The notes beneath the pieces were generated by a model. That model was given only the letters and a program-made list of their open reading frames with translations. It did not search any database and was not told where the DNA came from. From Devosia sp. (GTDB lineage Bacteria; Pseudomonadota; Alphaproteobacteria; Rhizobiales; Devosiaceae), in assembly GCF_017307495.1 (NCBI RefSeq), contig NZ_JAFKHE010000016.1, forward strand, positions 186,001 to 250,000: 64,000 bases of DNA, given 5' to 3'. Shown piece after piece: positions 37,204-44,881 of the stretch (positions are counted from its first letter, which is position 1; the number at the start of each line of letters is the position of its first letter). The translations under genes were made by a program, and so were the position numbers.

Positions 37204-39095
37204 ACCACCCACCGGCTGTCGGACCTTCCTGCATGACTGACCTCCCCGACGACCTGATCCTCAACGCCGCCGATGAAGTGAAGATCCGGCAGGACCTGCT
37301 GCTGGTCGCGCTCGGCAAGCGCCCGGCGGATCGCATCCTGCGCGTCGGGCGGCTGCTCGACGTGCATTCGCGCACCTGGCTCGAGGACCAGGAAATCGTC
37401 ATCAAGGGCCGCCGCATCGCCTGGGTCGGTCCCGCCGGTGCCTACCCGGGCGAGGCCGCCGAGCGGGTGCACGAGCCGGACCTCAGCGCCGTTCCCGGTT
37501 TCGGCGAGGTGCACAAGCACATCGAGAGCTCGCACCTGACGCCGGAATACGAGGCAGCCCTCGTGCTGCCGCGCGGCAATACCTGGACCTGCGAGGCGAG
37601 CCACGAATTCTCCAATGTCGACGGTCCGCACAACCTCGAGTTCTGGCTGGCCGCCCGCAAGGCCGGCTCCCGCCTGAAGATCTTCCCGCAGCCGGGCTCG
37701 GCCGTGCCGCCCACCGCCTACGAATGGGGCGGCGGCCATTTCGGCCACGACGAGCAGCAGGGCTTCATGCGCAGCCCGATGGTCACCGGGCTCGACGAGG
37801 TGATGGACTGGCCCGCCGTATGGAACCCCGACAACCCGTCACACGCCCGCCTCTGGGGCATGATCGAGGCGACCTTCGCGGCGCGCGGCGTCGTCGAGGG
37901 CCATGCCGCCGGCCTGCGCACCCTGCCCGAGATCAATGCCTTCGCCGCGGCCGGGCTCGCCTCGGACCACGAGATGGCGACCGCCGACGAGGCCTGGGAC
38001 AAGCTCCGGCACGGGCTCTTCATCGAGATCCGCGTCCACACCATGCCGGAGATCATCAGGGGTCTCCTGGAAAAGGGGCTCGCCGACTGGAGCCAGGTGG
38101 CGTTCGCCACCGACGACCGCAGCGCGCCGCAGACGCTCGAGATCGGCGCCACCGATCATAACGTCCGCACCGCCATCGCGGCGGGCCTCGCACCCGAGAT
38201 CGCCATCCAGTGCGTCACCATCAACCCGGCCCGGCACATGCGGCTGACACCGCATGTCGGCTCGATCGCCCCGGGGCGCTATGCCGACATAGTATTGCTG
38301 CAAGACGTGCCGAGCCTGAAGATCGCGAAGGTCTGGGCCGATGGCGAGCCGGTCTCGGAGGGCAACCGGTTTACCGGCACGGTTCCGCAGATCGCCTGGC
38401 CCGACTGGGCGACCCGCACCGTCAACATCCGGCGCGAGATTACCGCCGCCGACTTCGCCATCAAGGCGGCGCCGGGCCGCGCCACGATGAACGCGGCCGT
38501 GATCCGCCCTTTCCACTGGCATCCGGAGTTCTACACCGTCGAGATGCCCGTCGCGGACGGCGAGGTGCAGCGGCTGCCCGCCGAGACCATCACCAAGTTC
38601 GCCATCGTCGATCGCTTCTCGGGCGAGGGCAAGGTGTCGAAGATGTTCTGGCGCGGCACCGGTCCGCGCGATCCCGACACGGCGCTCGCCTGCTCGGTGG
38701 CGCACGACAAGCACAACATCTGGACCTGCGGCTCGTCCGATGCCGCCATGGCGCTGGCGGTAAACCGGTTGCGCGAGCAGCGGGGCGGCTGGGTGCTGGT
38801 GCATCGCGGCGAAGTCACCGCCACGGTCCGCTTCGAGGTCGGCGGGCTGATGTCGCAGCGCTCCGCCGAAGCCCTCGATGCCGACATGCGGGCCCTGCGC
38901 GCCGCTGCCGCCACGATCGACTGGATGTACGAACCGACCTGGCATCCGCGCTGGCATCCCGGCTTCCCGGAGCGGCTGATGTTCGCGACGCTGACTTGCG
39001 CGCCCTGGCAATGGGTGCTGGTCGCCCCCTCGCCGCTCGCGCCCGAGGGGTTCGTCAACGTCGCGACCGGCCGGACGCATCCGATCGTCTGGTAG
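37200..39095 (+). CDS. Adenine deaminase family protein (AdeC-like), paralog 1
   Basis: About 631 residues, AdeC/COG1001-like amidohydrolase with an extra C-terminal domain. Metal-site segments are PGFGEVHKHIESS, TCEASHEFSNV (where ordinary adenine deaminases have a PHEIANV-type segment) and FATDDRSAP; the catalytic domain ends in GSIAPGRYADIVLL. The C-terminal domain contains CSVAHDKHNIWTCGSSDAAM. The ATG at 37200 overlaps the previous stop (ATGA) after GGAAAG, while the paralog's N-terminus aligns with an internal ATG at 37233. Substrate adenine is likely but the altered motif leaves doubt. Two operator-like sequences lie inside it. Confidence 0.88.
   Translation: MNHPPAVGPSCMTDLPDDLILNAADEVKIRQDLLLVALGKRPADRILRVGRLLDVHSRTWLEDQEIVIKGRRIAWVGPAGAYPGEAAERVHEPDLSAVPGFGEVHKHIESSHLTPEYEAALVLPRGNTWTCEASHEFSNVDGPHNLEFWLAARKAGSRLKIFPQPGSAVPPTAYEWGGGHFGHDEQQGFMRSPMVTGLDEVMDWPAVWNPDNPSHARLWGMIEATFAARGVVEGHAAGLRTLPEINAFAAAGLASDHEMATADEAWDKLRHGLFIEIRVHTMPEIIRGLLEKGLADWSQVAFATDDRSAPQTLEIGATDHNVRTAIAAGLAPEIAIQCVTINPARHMRLTPHVGSIAPGRYADIVLLQDVPSLKIAKVWADGEPVSEGNRFTGTVPQIAWPDWATRTVNIRREITAADFAIKAAPGRATMNAAVIRPFHWHPEFYTVEMPVADGEVQRLPAETITKFAIVDRFSGEGKVSKMFWRGTGPRDPDTALACSVAHDKHNIWTCGSSDAAMALAVNRLREQRGGWVLVHRGEVTATVRFEVGGLMSQRSAEALDADMRALRAAAATIDWMYEPTWHPRWHPGFPERLMFATLTCAPWQWVLVAPSPLAPEGFVNVATGRTHPIVW
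38363..38375. promoter_or_regulatory. Operator-like sequence inside adenine deaminase gene, site D1
   Basis: CAACCGGTTTACC shares AACCGGTTTAC with operator A. It is read as codons AAC CGG TTT ACC; the paralog at 60-62 kb has TTC where this copy has TTT, a rare codon in this GC-rich gene. It may be an auxiliary operator or chance. Confidence 0.35.
38760..38770. promoter_or_regulatory. Operator-like sequence inside adenine deaminase gene, site D2
   Basis: GTAAACCGGTT is an 11-base match to operator A, read as GTA AAC CGG TTG. The paralog encodes the same VNRL residues as GTC AAC CGG CTG, so this copy uses two AT-richer synonymous codons exactly where they create an operator half. It lies 375 bases upstream of operator B. 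Confidence 0.4.
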
Positions 39096-39130
39096 AAGTT
39101 CATGGTCGTTGCTGTGGAATTCGATCTACG

Positions 39131-39153
39131 AAACCGCTTTACTAAAGCGCTTC
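39131..39153. promoter_or_regulatory. LacI-type operator B, double site before lacI
   Basis: AAACCGCTTTACTAAAGCGC contains two CG-centred half-palindromes 12 bases apart: AAACCGCTTT and AAAGCGCTTC. An 18-base stretch, AAACCGCTTTACTAAAGC, is identical on the opposite strand at site C. It lies about 40 bases before the LacI start and 36 bases after the adenine deaminase stop, so it probably mediates autoregulation. Confidence 0.75.
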
Positions 39154-39189
39154 CCCTACCTTAGCCTGAGGCCTGCGAGTGGGGGTGAG

Positions 39190-40206
39190 ATGGCGACTAT
39201 CCATGATGTGGCGCAGGATGCCGGGGTCTCTCCGACCACGGTCTCGCGGTATCTGAACAACCGGATCGAGCTGCCGCCGGCCACCGCGGCCCGTATCGAC
39301 GCGGCGATCAAGAAGCTCGACTACCGCCCCAATCTCCTCGCCAAGCGCCTGTCCACCGGCAAGACCGAGGCCGTCGGGCTCGTCACTCCGGAAATCCGCG
39401 AACCCTTCTTCGCCGAGCTCGCCTCGGCCTTCGAGGACGAGGCCGACCACCACGGCTACACCGTCTTCATGAGCTCGACCCGCTCCGACCGAAAGCGCGA
39501 GATCGCCTCGCTCGAGCGCCTGCAGGACGGCCACGTCGATGGCCTGCTGATGATGACCAACACGCCCGACGATGGCACGCTCGCGGGCCTGATCGGCGAG
39601 CGGCGCAACGTGGTGATCGTCGACGAGGACATCCCCGGCGTCAGCGTGCCGCGCCTGTTCGTCGAGAACAGCGAGGGGGCCTACCAGGCGACCAGGCACC
39701 TGATCGAGGCGGGACACCGGCGCATCGCCTATCTCGGCGGCCCGCAGGGCCTGCTGACCGTGACCGAGCGGCGCGAGGGCTTCCTGATGGCCATGAACGA
39801 GGCCGGCATCGCCGTGCGCTCCGAATATGTGGCGATGGGGAGCTTTGCGCCCGAGCTGGCGCGTGCCGCGACGGTCAGGTTCCTCGAGCTGCCCCTGCCG
39901 CCGACCGCGATCTTTGCGTCCTCGGACTATCTCGCCATCGGTGCGGTGATGGGCCTGCGCGATGCCAATGTCAGCGTGCCCGACGAGGTGTCGCTGATCG
40001 GCTTCGACGACATTGCCTTCTCGACCCTGCTGACGCCGCCGCTGAGCGCCGTCCGCCAGCCGGTCGAGCAACTGGGGCGACAGGGTTTCCTCACCCTGCT
40101 CGCCCTGCTGAACGGGGAAACGCCGCCGCTCCTCACCCGCCTTCCCGTCGAACTCATCCGCCGCCAGTCCGTAGCGGCCCCCACTTCCAAGGATTTCAGA
40201 GCTTGA
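39190..40206 (+). CDS. LacI-family transcriptional regulator of the nucleoside regulon
   Basis: 338-residue repressor. The N-terminal helix-turn-helix is MATIHDVAQDAGVSPTTVSR with the hinge helix YRPNLLAKRLSTG, followed by a periplasmic-binding-protein-like effector domain (VGLVTPEIREPFFAEL, DGLLMMTN, YLGGPQGLLTVTERREGF, GFDDIAFSTLLTPPLS). GGGGGTGAG precedes the ATG at 39190. The effector is probably a purine nucleoside or base, judged from the genes carrying its putative operators. It overlaps the next gene in TTGA, so it is cotranscribed with the GATase-like protein. Confidence 0.93.
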   Translation: MATIHDVAQDAGVSPTTVSRYLNNRIELPPATAARIDAAIKKLDYRPNLLAKRLSTGKTEAVGLVTPEIREPFFAELASAFEDEADHHGYTVFMSSTRSDRKREIASLERLQDGHVDGLLMMTNTPDDGTLAGLIGERRNVVIVDEDIPGVSVPRLFVENSEGAYQATRHLIEAGHRRIAYLGGPQGLLTVTERREGFLMAMNEAGIAVRSEYVAMGSFAPELARAATVRFLELPLPPTAIFASSDYLAIGAVMGLRDANVSVPDEVSLIGFDDIAFSTLLTPPLSAVRQPVEQLGRQGFLTLLALLNGETPPLLTRLPVELIRRQSVAAPTSKDFRA

Positions 40207-40952
40207 GCAAACGCGTACTGATCGCAGGCGAGTCCTGGGTCACCCACTCGATCCATACCAAGGGCTTCGACAGCTTCACCACCACCGAATACAACGAAGG
40301 CGTGCGCTGGCTGAAGGCGGCGCTCGAATCGGGTGGCTGGGACGTGACCTTCCTGCCCAACCACCTGGCCTCGCGCGATTTTCCTCAGACCGCCGAAGCA
40401 CTCACCGCCTTTGACGTGGTGATGCTCTCCGACATCGGCGCCAACACGCTGCTGCTCCATCCCGATACCTTCGTGCGTTCGGTGCCGCTGCCCAATCGCC
40501 TCGTCTCGATCAGGGACTACGTCCTCTACGGCGGCGGCCTCGTCATGATCGGCGGCTACCTCACCTTCCAGGGCATCGATGCCAAGGGCCAGTATGCCGG
40601 CTCGCCGGTCGAGGACGTGCTGCCGGTGACGCTCCACCGCCATGACGACCGCAAGGAAAATCCCCAGGGCGTGGTGGCCCATGTCGGCGATCCCGGCCAC
40701 CCGATCACCAGGGGCATCCCCCCCGAGTGGCCGGCCCTGCTGGGCTACAACGAGGTGGCGGCGAAGCCCGATGCCGAGGTGCTGGTGCGGGTCGGCGGCG
40801 ATCCGCTGATCGCCGTCGGCGAATACGGCAAGGGCCGCTCGGCGGTCTTCACCTCCGACTGCGGGCCGCACTGGGCCCCGCCCCCCTTCGTCGACTGGGC
40901 CGGCTACGCCCCGCTGTGGAACAACATCGCCAACTGGGTGGCGCGCAAATGA
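40203..40952 (+). CDS. Class I glutamine amidotransferase-like protein (PF07090-type)
   Basis: 249-residue protein of the GATase1-like family of unknown function. It shows the alternating alpha/beta pattern with RVLIAGESWVTHSIHTKGFDSF at the N-terminus, VMLSDIGANTLLLHP, YGGGLVMIGGYLTF and a C-terminal VGEYGKGRSAVFTSDCGPHWAPP. No obvious nucleophilic cysteine elbow of true glutaminases is visible, so amidotransferase activity is doubtful. The start is a TTG at 40203 overlapping the lacI stop, and the stop overlaps the following ATG. Confidence 0.8.
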   Translation: MSKRVLIAGESWVTHSIHTKGFDSFTTTEYNEGVRWLKAALESGGWDVTFLPNHLASRDFPQTAEALTAFDVVMLSDIGANTLLLHPDTFVRSVPLPNRLVSIRDYVLYGGGLVMIGGYLTFQGIDAKGQYAGSPVEDVLPVTLHRHDDRKENPQGVVAHVGDPGHPITRGIPPEWPALLGYNEVAAKPDAEVLVRVGGDPLIAVGEYGKGRSAVFTSDCGPHWAPPPFVDWAGYAPLWNNIANWVARK

Positions 40953-41530
40953 CCAAAGTCAAGCAGGCGCCCGATCCCTGGCAGCGCACCACCACCGAGA
41001 ACGGCTTTCCGGCCGACGAGGTGATCTCGGCGTTGCAGAAGTCCATCCGCCGCGGCCTCGTCGACAACGCCGTGCTGCTCGGCTGGGAGATGTTCATCAC
41101 TTCGCCCGAGCTCGAGGAAAAGATGTGGGCCCGGCTGCAGGTGATCTCGGTCGAGGATGTCGGCTACGGCAACCTGGACGCGCCGGTGCTGGTCGATACG
41201 CTCTATCGCATGCATGAGCGCTTCGCCCGGCCCGAGCACGACCGGTTCCTGTTCGCCGCCCACGCCATCCGCGTGATGGCTTCGGGCAGCAAGGACCGCA
41301 CCACCGACGACATGGTCAACTGGGCCAAGCACAACGTGGCGTTCGGCGAGCGCATGCCGGAGATTCCGGATTTCGCCGTCGACATGCACACCGGCCGCGG
41401 CGAGGCCATGGGGCGGGACTATCTTTACTTCATGACCGAAGCCAGCAAGGTATCGCCCGAGATCGAGAACAAGGACCAGACTTATCGCGACTGGATCCTT
41501 CAGGCCTTGAAGGCGGGCAAGCTGAGCTGA
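40949..41530 (+). CDS. Stand-alone RarA/MgsA-like C-terminal domain protein
   Basis: 193-residue protein matching the C-terminal oligomerisation region of RarA/MgsA AAA+ ATPases, seen in DEVISALQKSIRRGLVDNAVLLG, WARLQVISVEDVGYGN and DRFLFAAHAIRVMA. The N-terminal ATPase with Walker motifs is absent: the frame starts at MTKVKQAPDPWQ, and the overlap ATGA with the preceding gene makes this start firm. It is therefore an orphan domain, not a truncated replication protein in this setting. Its role in a nucleoside catabolic operon is unknown. Confidence 0.75.
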   Translation: MTKVKQAPDPWQRTTTENGFPADEVISALQKSIRRGLVDNAVLLGWEMFITSPELEEKMWARLQVISVEDVGYGNLDAPVLVDTLYRMHERFARPEHDRFLFAAHAIRVMASGSKDRTTDDMVNWAKHNVAFGERMPEIPDFAVDMHTGRGEAMGRDYLYFMTEASKVSPEIENKDQTYRDWILQALKAGKLS

Positions 41531-41540
41531 TTTGGGAACG

Positions 41541-41563
41541 CCGGAGCACTTAGTGCACTCCGG
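41541..41563 (+). terminator. Hairpin after the RarA-like gene
   Basis: CCGGAG pairs with CTCCGG and CACT with AGTG around one T, with a two-base bulge. It begins 11 bases after the stop codon. No T tract follows, so termination is uncertain. Confidence 0.4.
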
Positions 41564-41564
41564 C

Positions 41565-41648
41565 TGTCATCCCTGCGCAAGCAGGGACCCATTCGCCGCT
41601 TGCGCCGGCTAAGAGTTGGTTCCCAGCCTGCGCTGGGATGACACCGAG
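41565..41648. repeat. Palindromic repeat, family 3 copy b
   Basis: Arms GTCATCCCTGCGCAAGCAGG and CCTGCGCTGGGATGACACCG are inverted around a 45-base spacer. It is a variant of the element at 11110 and 51581. Confidence 0.7.
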
Positions 41649-41717
41649 TTTTGGGCACTGGCGGTGCCCCCGGCCGAGACGCGGGACAGCATCCGGCCAC
41701 CATAGGGAGGAAGATCA

Positions 41718-42644
41718 ATGGCGCGCGCACCGGTCGCCGTACTCGGCATTTTCGTCGCGGACCTGGCGTTCCGCGCCCCACGCCTGCCGCTGATGGGCGA
41801 GACCATTCTCGGCCAAGGCTTCAAGGACGGGCCGGGCGGCAAGGGCTCGAACCAGGTGATCGCGGCGGCCCGCGCCGGCGGCGATGCGCGCATGATTACC
41901 CGCATCGGCCGCGACACCTTTGGCGACATGGCACGGAAGGCTTGGGCCGCCGATGGCGTCGACACCTCCGCGGTCATCATCGACGACACCGCCCCGACCG
42001 GCGCCGCGTTCATCTTCGTTTCGACCGAAACCGGCAACAACGCCATCATCGTCGAGAGCGGCGCCGCCGCCAACCTGTCGCCCGCCGACGTGCTGGCTGC
42101 CGAGCGCGTCATCGCATCCTCCAAAGTGCTGATCACCCAGTTCGAGCAGCCGGTGGAAACGGCGATGGCCGGGCTCGCCCTGGCCCGCCGACACGGCGTC
42201 ACTACCATCCTCAACCCTGCCCCGGCGGTGCAGGTCGACGATGCGATCTATGCGCTCTGCGACTACGTTACGCCCAACGAGACCGAGGCGGCGACGCTGA
42301 CCGGGCTCAAGGTCGAGACCGAGGCGGAGGCGCTGGTGGCGGCCAAGGAATTCGTTCGGCGCGGTGCGAAGAACGCGCTGATCACCCTGGGCGACAAGGG
42401 CGCGCTGCTGCACGGCGAAGCGGGGACGCACATGGTGCCGGCATTCAAGGTCGCCAGGGTGGTCGAGACGACCGGCGCCGGCGACGCCTTCAACGGCGGT
42501 TTTGCCGTGGCACTGGCCGAGGGCCAGTCGCCGGTCGAGGCCATCCGCTTCGGCTGCGCCACCGCCGGCATCTCGGTGCAGCGCCCGGGTACGGCTCCAT
42601 CGATGCCGACGCGGGCCGAGATCGAGGCGCTGCTTGCCGGCTAG
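41718..42644 (+). CDS. rbsK: Ribokinase
   Basis: 308-residue PfkB-family sugar kinase that phosphorylates ribose at the 5-hydroxyl. The substrate motif GPGGKGSNQVIAAARAGG is near residue 38-55, the anion hole and catalytic base are in TTGAGDAFNGGFAVAL (about 254-269), and NPAPAVQVDD is typical for ribokinases. AGGGAGGAAG precedes the ATG at 41718. It follows the nucleoside operon by about 190 bases and would use ribose released by the nucleoside hydrolase. No LacI operator was seen directly upstream. Confidence 0.92.
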   Translation: MARAPVAVLGIFVADLAFRAPRLPLMGETILGQGFKDGPGGKGSNQVIAAARAGGDARMITRIGRDTFGDMARKAWAADGVDTSAVIIDDTAPTGAAFIFVSTETGNNAIIVESGAAANLSPADVLAAERVIASSKVLITQFEQPVETAMAGLALARRHGVTTILNPAPAVQVDDAIYALCDYVTPNETEAATLTGLKVETEAEALVAAKEFVRRGAKNALITLGDKGALLHGEAGTHMVPAFKVARVVETTGAGDAFNGGFAVALAEGQSPVEAIRFGCATAGISVQRPGTAPSMPTRAEIEALLAG

Positions 42645-42811
42645 GGGACGAGGCTGGCTGCGTGTCCTTCGCCGTGCCGGGGTTGCGGGCGAGAGCGCGG
42701 GACATGTTGGGCATGCCGACGCGTTCCGGGTCACGCACCCGTGCTCCTCGGGACCGGCGTCCGCGCGAACCTTTGCAGCCCGTCTGCGTTAGCTGCCACC
42801 CGGAGATCCCG

Positions 42812-43513
42812 ATGACCAACCTTGCGCCTGCGCCATCCCGTCGCATCCCCTATGTCCTGGCCGGGCTGGCCGCCCTGTTGCTCTGGGCTTTCGGAGCCGT
42901 CGCAGACGAGGTCATTGAGGGCGACAGTCTCGCCTTCGACAATGCCGTCATGGCGTTCTTCCGCGAAGCCGGCAATCCCAACGACCCGTGGGGGCCGCCC
43001 TGGCTCGAGGAAGCGATGCGCGACATCACCGGGCTGGGCAGCTTCACGGTACTCGGCCTCGTGCTGGTGGCCGTCGTCCTCCACCTCGCCCTTTCCGGCA
43101 AGGGCCGGACAGCGCTGTTCGTCGGGTTCGCGGTGATTGGCGGCACCATCCTGTCGACCGGGCTGAAGATGGTGTTCGACCGGCCGCGTCCTGACGTTGC
43201 GGCCGCGGCGCGGGTGTTCACCGCGAGCTTTCCAAGCGGGCACGCGACGGTCTCGGCCGTCGTCTATCTGACCCTCGGCCTGCTGCTCGCCGAGGCGATC
43301 TCCCAGCGCCGGTTGAAGGTGTACTTCATCGGCCTCGGGGTGTTTCTGACGGTGATCGTCGGGGTGTCGCGGGTCTACCTGGGCGTGCACTACCCCACCG
43401 ACGTTCTCGCCGGCTGGTCACTGGGCACGGCATGGGCCCTGATTTCCTGGGCCGGCTATTCGCTGCTCTGGGGACACGATCGGCGACCGACAACTCCGCG
43501 CGCCCAGCAATAG
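42812..43513 (+). CDS. PAP2-family phosphatase
   Basis: 233-residue membrane phosphatase with about six hydrophobic segments. The acid-phosphatase motifs are KMVFDRPRPD, PSGHATVSAVVY and SRVYLGVHYPTDVLAGW, giving the catalytic and phosphate-binding residues. Such enzymes dephosphorylate lipids (phosphatidic acid, undecaprenyl pyrophosphate) on the periplasmic side. GGAG is 7 bases before the ATG at 42812. The gene is not obviously linked to the neighbours. Confidence 0.9.
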   Translation: MTNLAPAPSRRIPYVLAGLAALLLWAFGAVADEVIEGDSLAFDNAVMAFFREAGNPNDPWGPPWLEEAMRDITGLGSFTVLGLVLVAVVLHLALSGKGRTALFVGFAVIGGTILSTGLKMVFDRPRPDVAAAARVFTASFPSGHATVSAVVYLTLGLLLAEAISQRRLKVYFIGLGVFLTVIVGVSRVYLGVHYPTDVLAGWSLGTAWALISWAGYSLLWGHDRRPTTPRAQQ

Positions 43514-43608
43514 TCGCGCGCCCGGTCGGATGGGTGAAACTTTCGACTCAAGCTCTCCGTAGCTGGCGCGGTCACTCAGATGAGTGGATCGAACAGATGG
43601 AGGAATGC

Positions 43609-44103
43609 ATGAACATCCTGAAGGCTGCGGCCCTCGCCGCGGCAATTTCGCTTGGCTCGCTCGGCGCCACCGTCGCGCAGGCCGCGAACATCGTCGAGAC
43701 GGCCGCCTCCGTGGGCACGTTCAAGACGCTGCTCGCCGCCGCCAAGGCCGCGGGTCTCGCCGAAGCGCTGTCCACGACCGATAACATCACGGTCTTCGCT
43801 CCGACCGATGCGGCTTTTGCCGCCCTGCCGGCCGGGACTGTCGAGGACCTGCTGAAGCCCGAGAACAAGGACAAGCTGGTGGCGATCCTCACCATGCACG
43901 TGCTGCCTCGCGTGCTGATGTCGAACCAGCTGCTGAGCAAGCCCTTCCACGTGAAGACCCTGAACCCGGGCGAACGGCTGACGATCTCCGCCAAGTCGAG
44001 CGGCGTCACCGTGTCCGGCTCGAACACGGCCAAGGTCGTGCAGGCCGACGTCAAGGCCGACAACGGCGTCATCCACGTGATCGACACGGTACTGCTGCCC
44101 TGA
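43609..44103 (+). CDS. Secreted fasciclin-domain protein
   Basis: 164-residue exported protein with a signal peptide (AAALAAAISLGSLGATVAQA, cleavage near residue 25) and one fasciclin (FAS1) domain. The family's H1 and H2 regions are TTDNITVFAPTDAAFAALP and DVKADNGVIHVIDTVLLP, and the central region has LTMHVLPRVLMSN in place of the YHVVPG motif. Such proteins are secreted adhesion-like proteins. GGAGG is 6 bases before the ATG at 43609. Confidence 0.9.
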   Translation: MNILKAAALAAAISLGSLGATVAQAANIVETAASVGTFKTLLAAAKAAGLAEALSTTDNITVFAPTDAAFAALPAGTVEDLLKPENKDKLVAILTMHVLPRVLMSNQLLSKPFHVKTLNPGERLTISAKSSGVTVSGSNTAKVVQADVKADNGVIHVIDTVLLP

Positions 44104-44116
44104 CCACCCGTGGCGC

Positions 44117-44142
44117 TGCCGAGGGCGTGAGTGCCCTCGGCA
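44117..44142. terminator. Perfect hairpin between convergent genes
   Basis: Ten-bp stem TGCCGAGGGC (44117-44126) and GCCCTCGGCA (44133-44142) with a 6-base loop, placed between the fasciclin gene and the tail-to-tail TetR gene. No T tract follows on either strand. Confidence 0.5.
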
Positions 44143-44170
44143 GGCAACCGGTCCGGCGATGGCCCCTCTC

Positions 44171-44797
44171 CTATGACGGAAGGGCCTGGTAGGCGCGGAT
44201 AAAGGCCTCGGCGTGCTCGACGTCGAACTGCGCGAGCGACAGCGGATAGTCGGCCGCCCCGCCCAGTTCGGACTGGTGCAGGCGCGCGATGACCAAGGGA
44301 GCAAGCAGGCCGATGGCGGCGAAACGGGCCGTGCCTGGCCGCATCTCCCCACGGGCGACATGGGCATCGAGGCGCTGGCCGATGGCGGAAAGCATGGGCT
44401 CGAGGTGGTGGCCGAGGAACGCGTGAGCGGACCTCGAACTGCCCAGCCCCTCGGTCAGGCCGATCACCTGAAGCGACATGACGCCCCGATCGAGCCCCTG
44501 CGCGACCATCCCGACCAGCTCGCGGATCGAGTCGGCAAACGGACCTGAGGGTCGCGCAGCCATGGCAAGATAGGCGTCGCCCTGCTTGCGGGCGTCGTGC
44601 AGGATGGCCTCGACCAGCGCTTCGCGCCCGCCGAAATAGTGCGCCAGGGTCGACGTCGAGACCCCGCAGGCTACGGCGAGTTCGCGCCAGCTGGCATGCC
44701 GGCCCGAGGGTCGAGAGAGGTGCGCGCGGGCGAGCGCGATCAGCGCCAGGCGGCGCGATTCGAACTGCTTGTCGCGGCTGCCTGCCGGGCGGGCCAT
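44171..44797 (-). CDS. TetR-family transcriptional regulator
   Basis: 208-residue regulator. The N-terminal helix-turn-helix is WRELAVACGVSTSTLAHYFGGREALVEAIL (about residues 35-64), and the rest is an all-alpha ligand domain. AAGGAGG stands 7 bases before the ATG at 44797. It is divergent from the HlyD-like gene, and a palindrome between them is a likely operator, so it probably represses the export operon until an inducer binds. Confidence 0.92.
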   Translation of the reverse strand: MARPAGSRDKQFESRRLALIALARAHLSRPSGRHASWRELAVACGVSTSTLAHYFGGREALVEAILHDARKQGDAYLAMAARPSGPFADSIRELVGMVAQGLDRGVMSLQVIGLTEGLGSSRSAHAFLGHHLEPMLSAIGQRLDAHVARGEMRPGTARFAAIGLLAPLVIARLHQSELGGAADYPLSLAQFDVEHAEAFIRAYQALPS

Positions 44798-44856
44798 CGG
44801 TCGCCTCCTTGTCGGACCCTGCTTCCCAACCACCGCAAGGTGCTGTACGTTCCATA

Positions 44857-44870
44857 TATCACTCGTGATA
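44857..44870. promoter_or_regulatory. TetR-type operator overlapping the ribosome site of the HlyD gene
   Basis: TATCACTCGTGATA is a 14-bp palindrome (6-bp arms TATCAC and GTGATA, 2-base spacer) within a larger A/T-rich symmetric region. It abuts the AGGAA ribosome site of the HlyD gene, so bound repressor would block transcription and possibly the translation start. Confidence 0.75.
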
Positions 44871-44881
44871 GGAAATATAGA

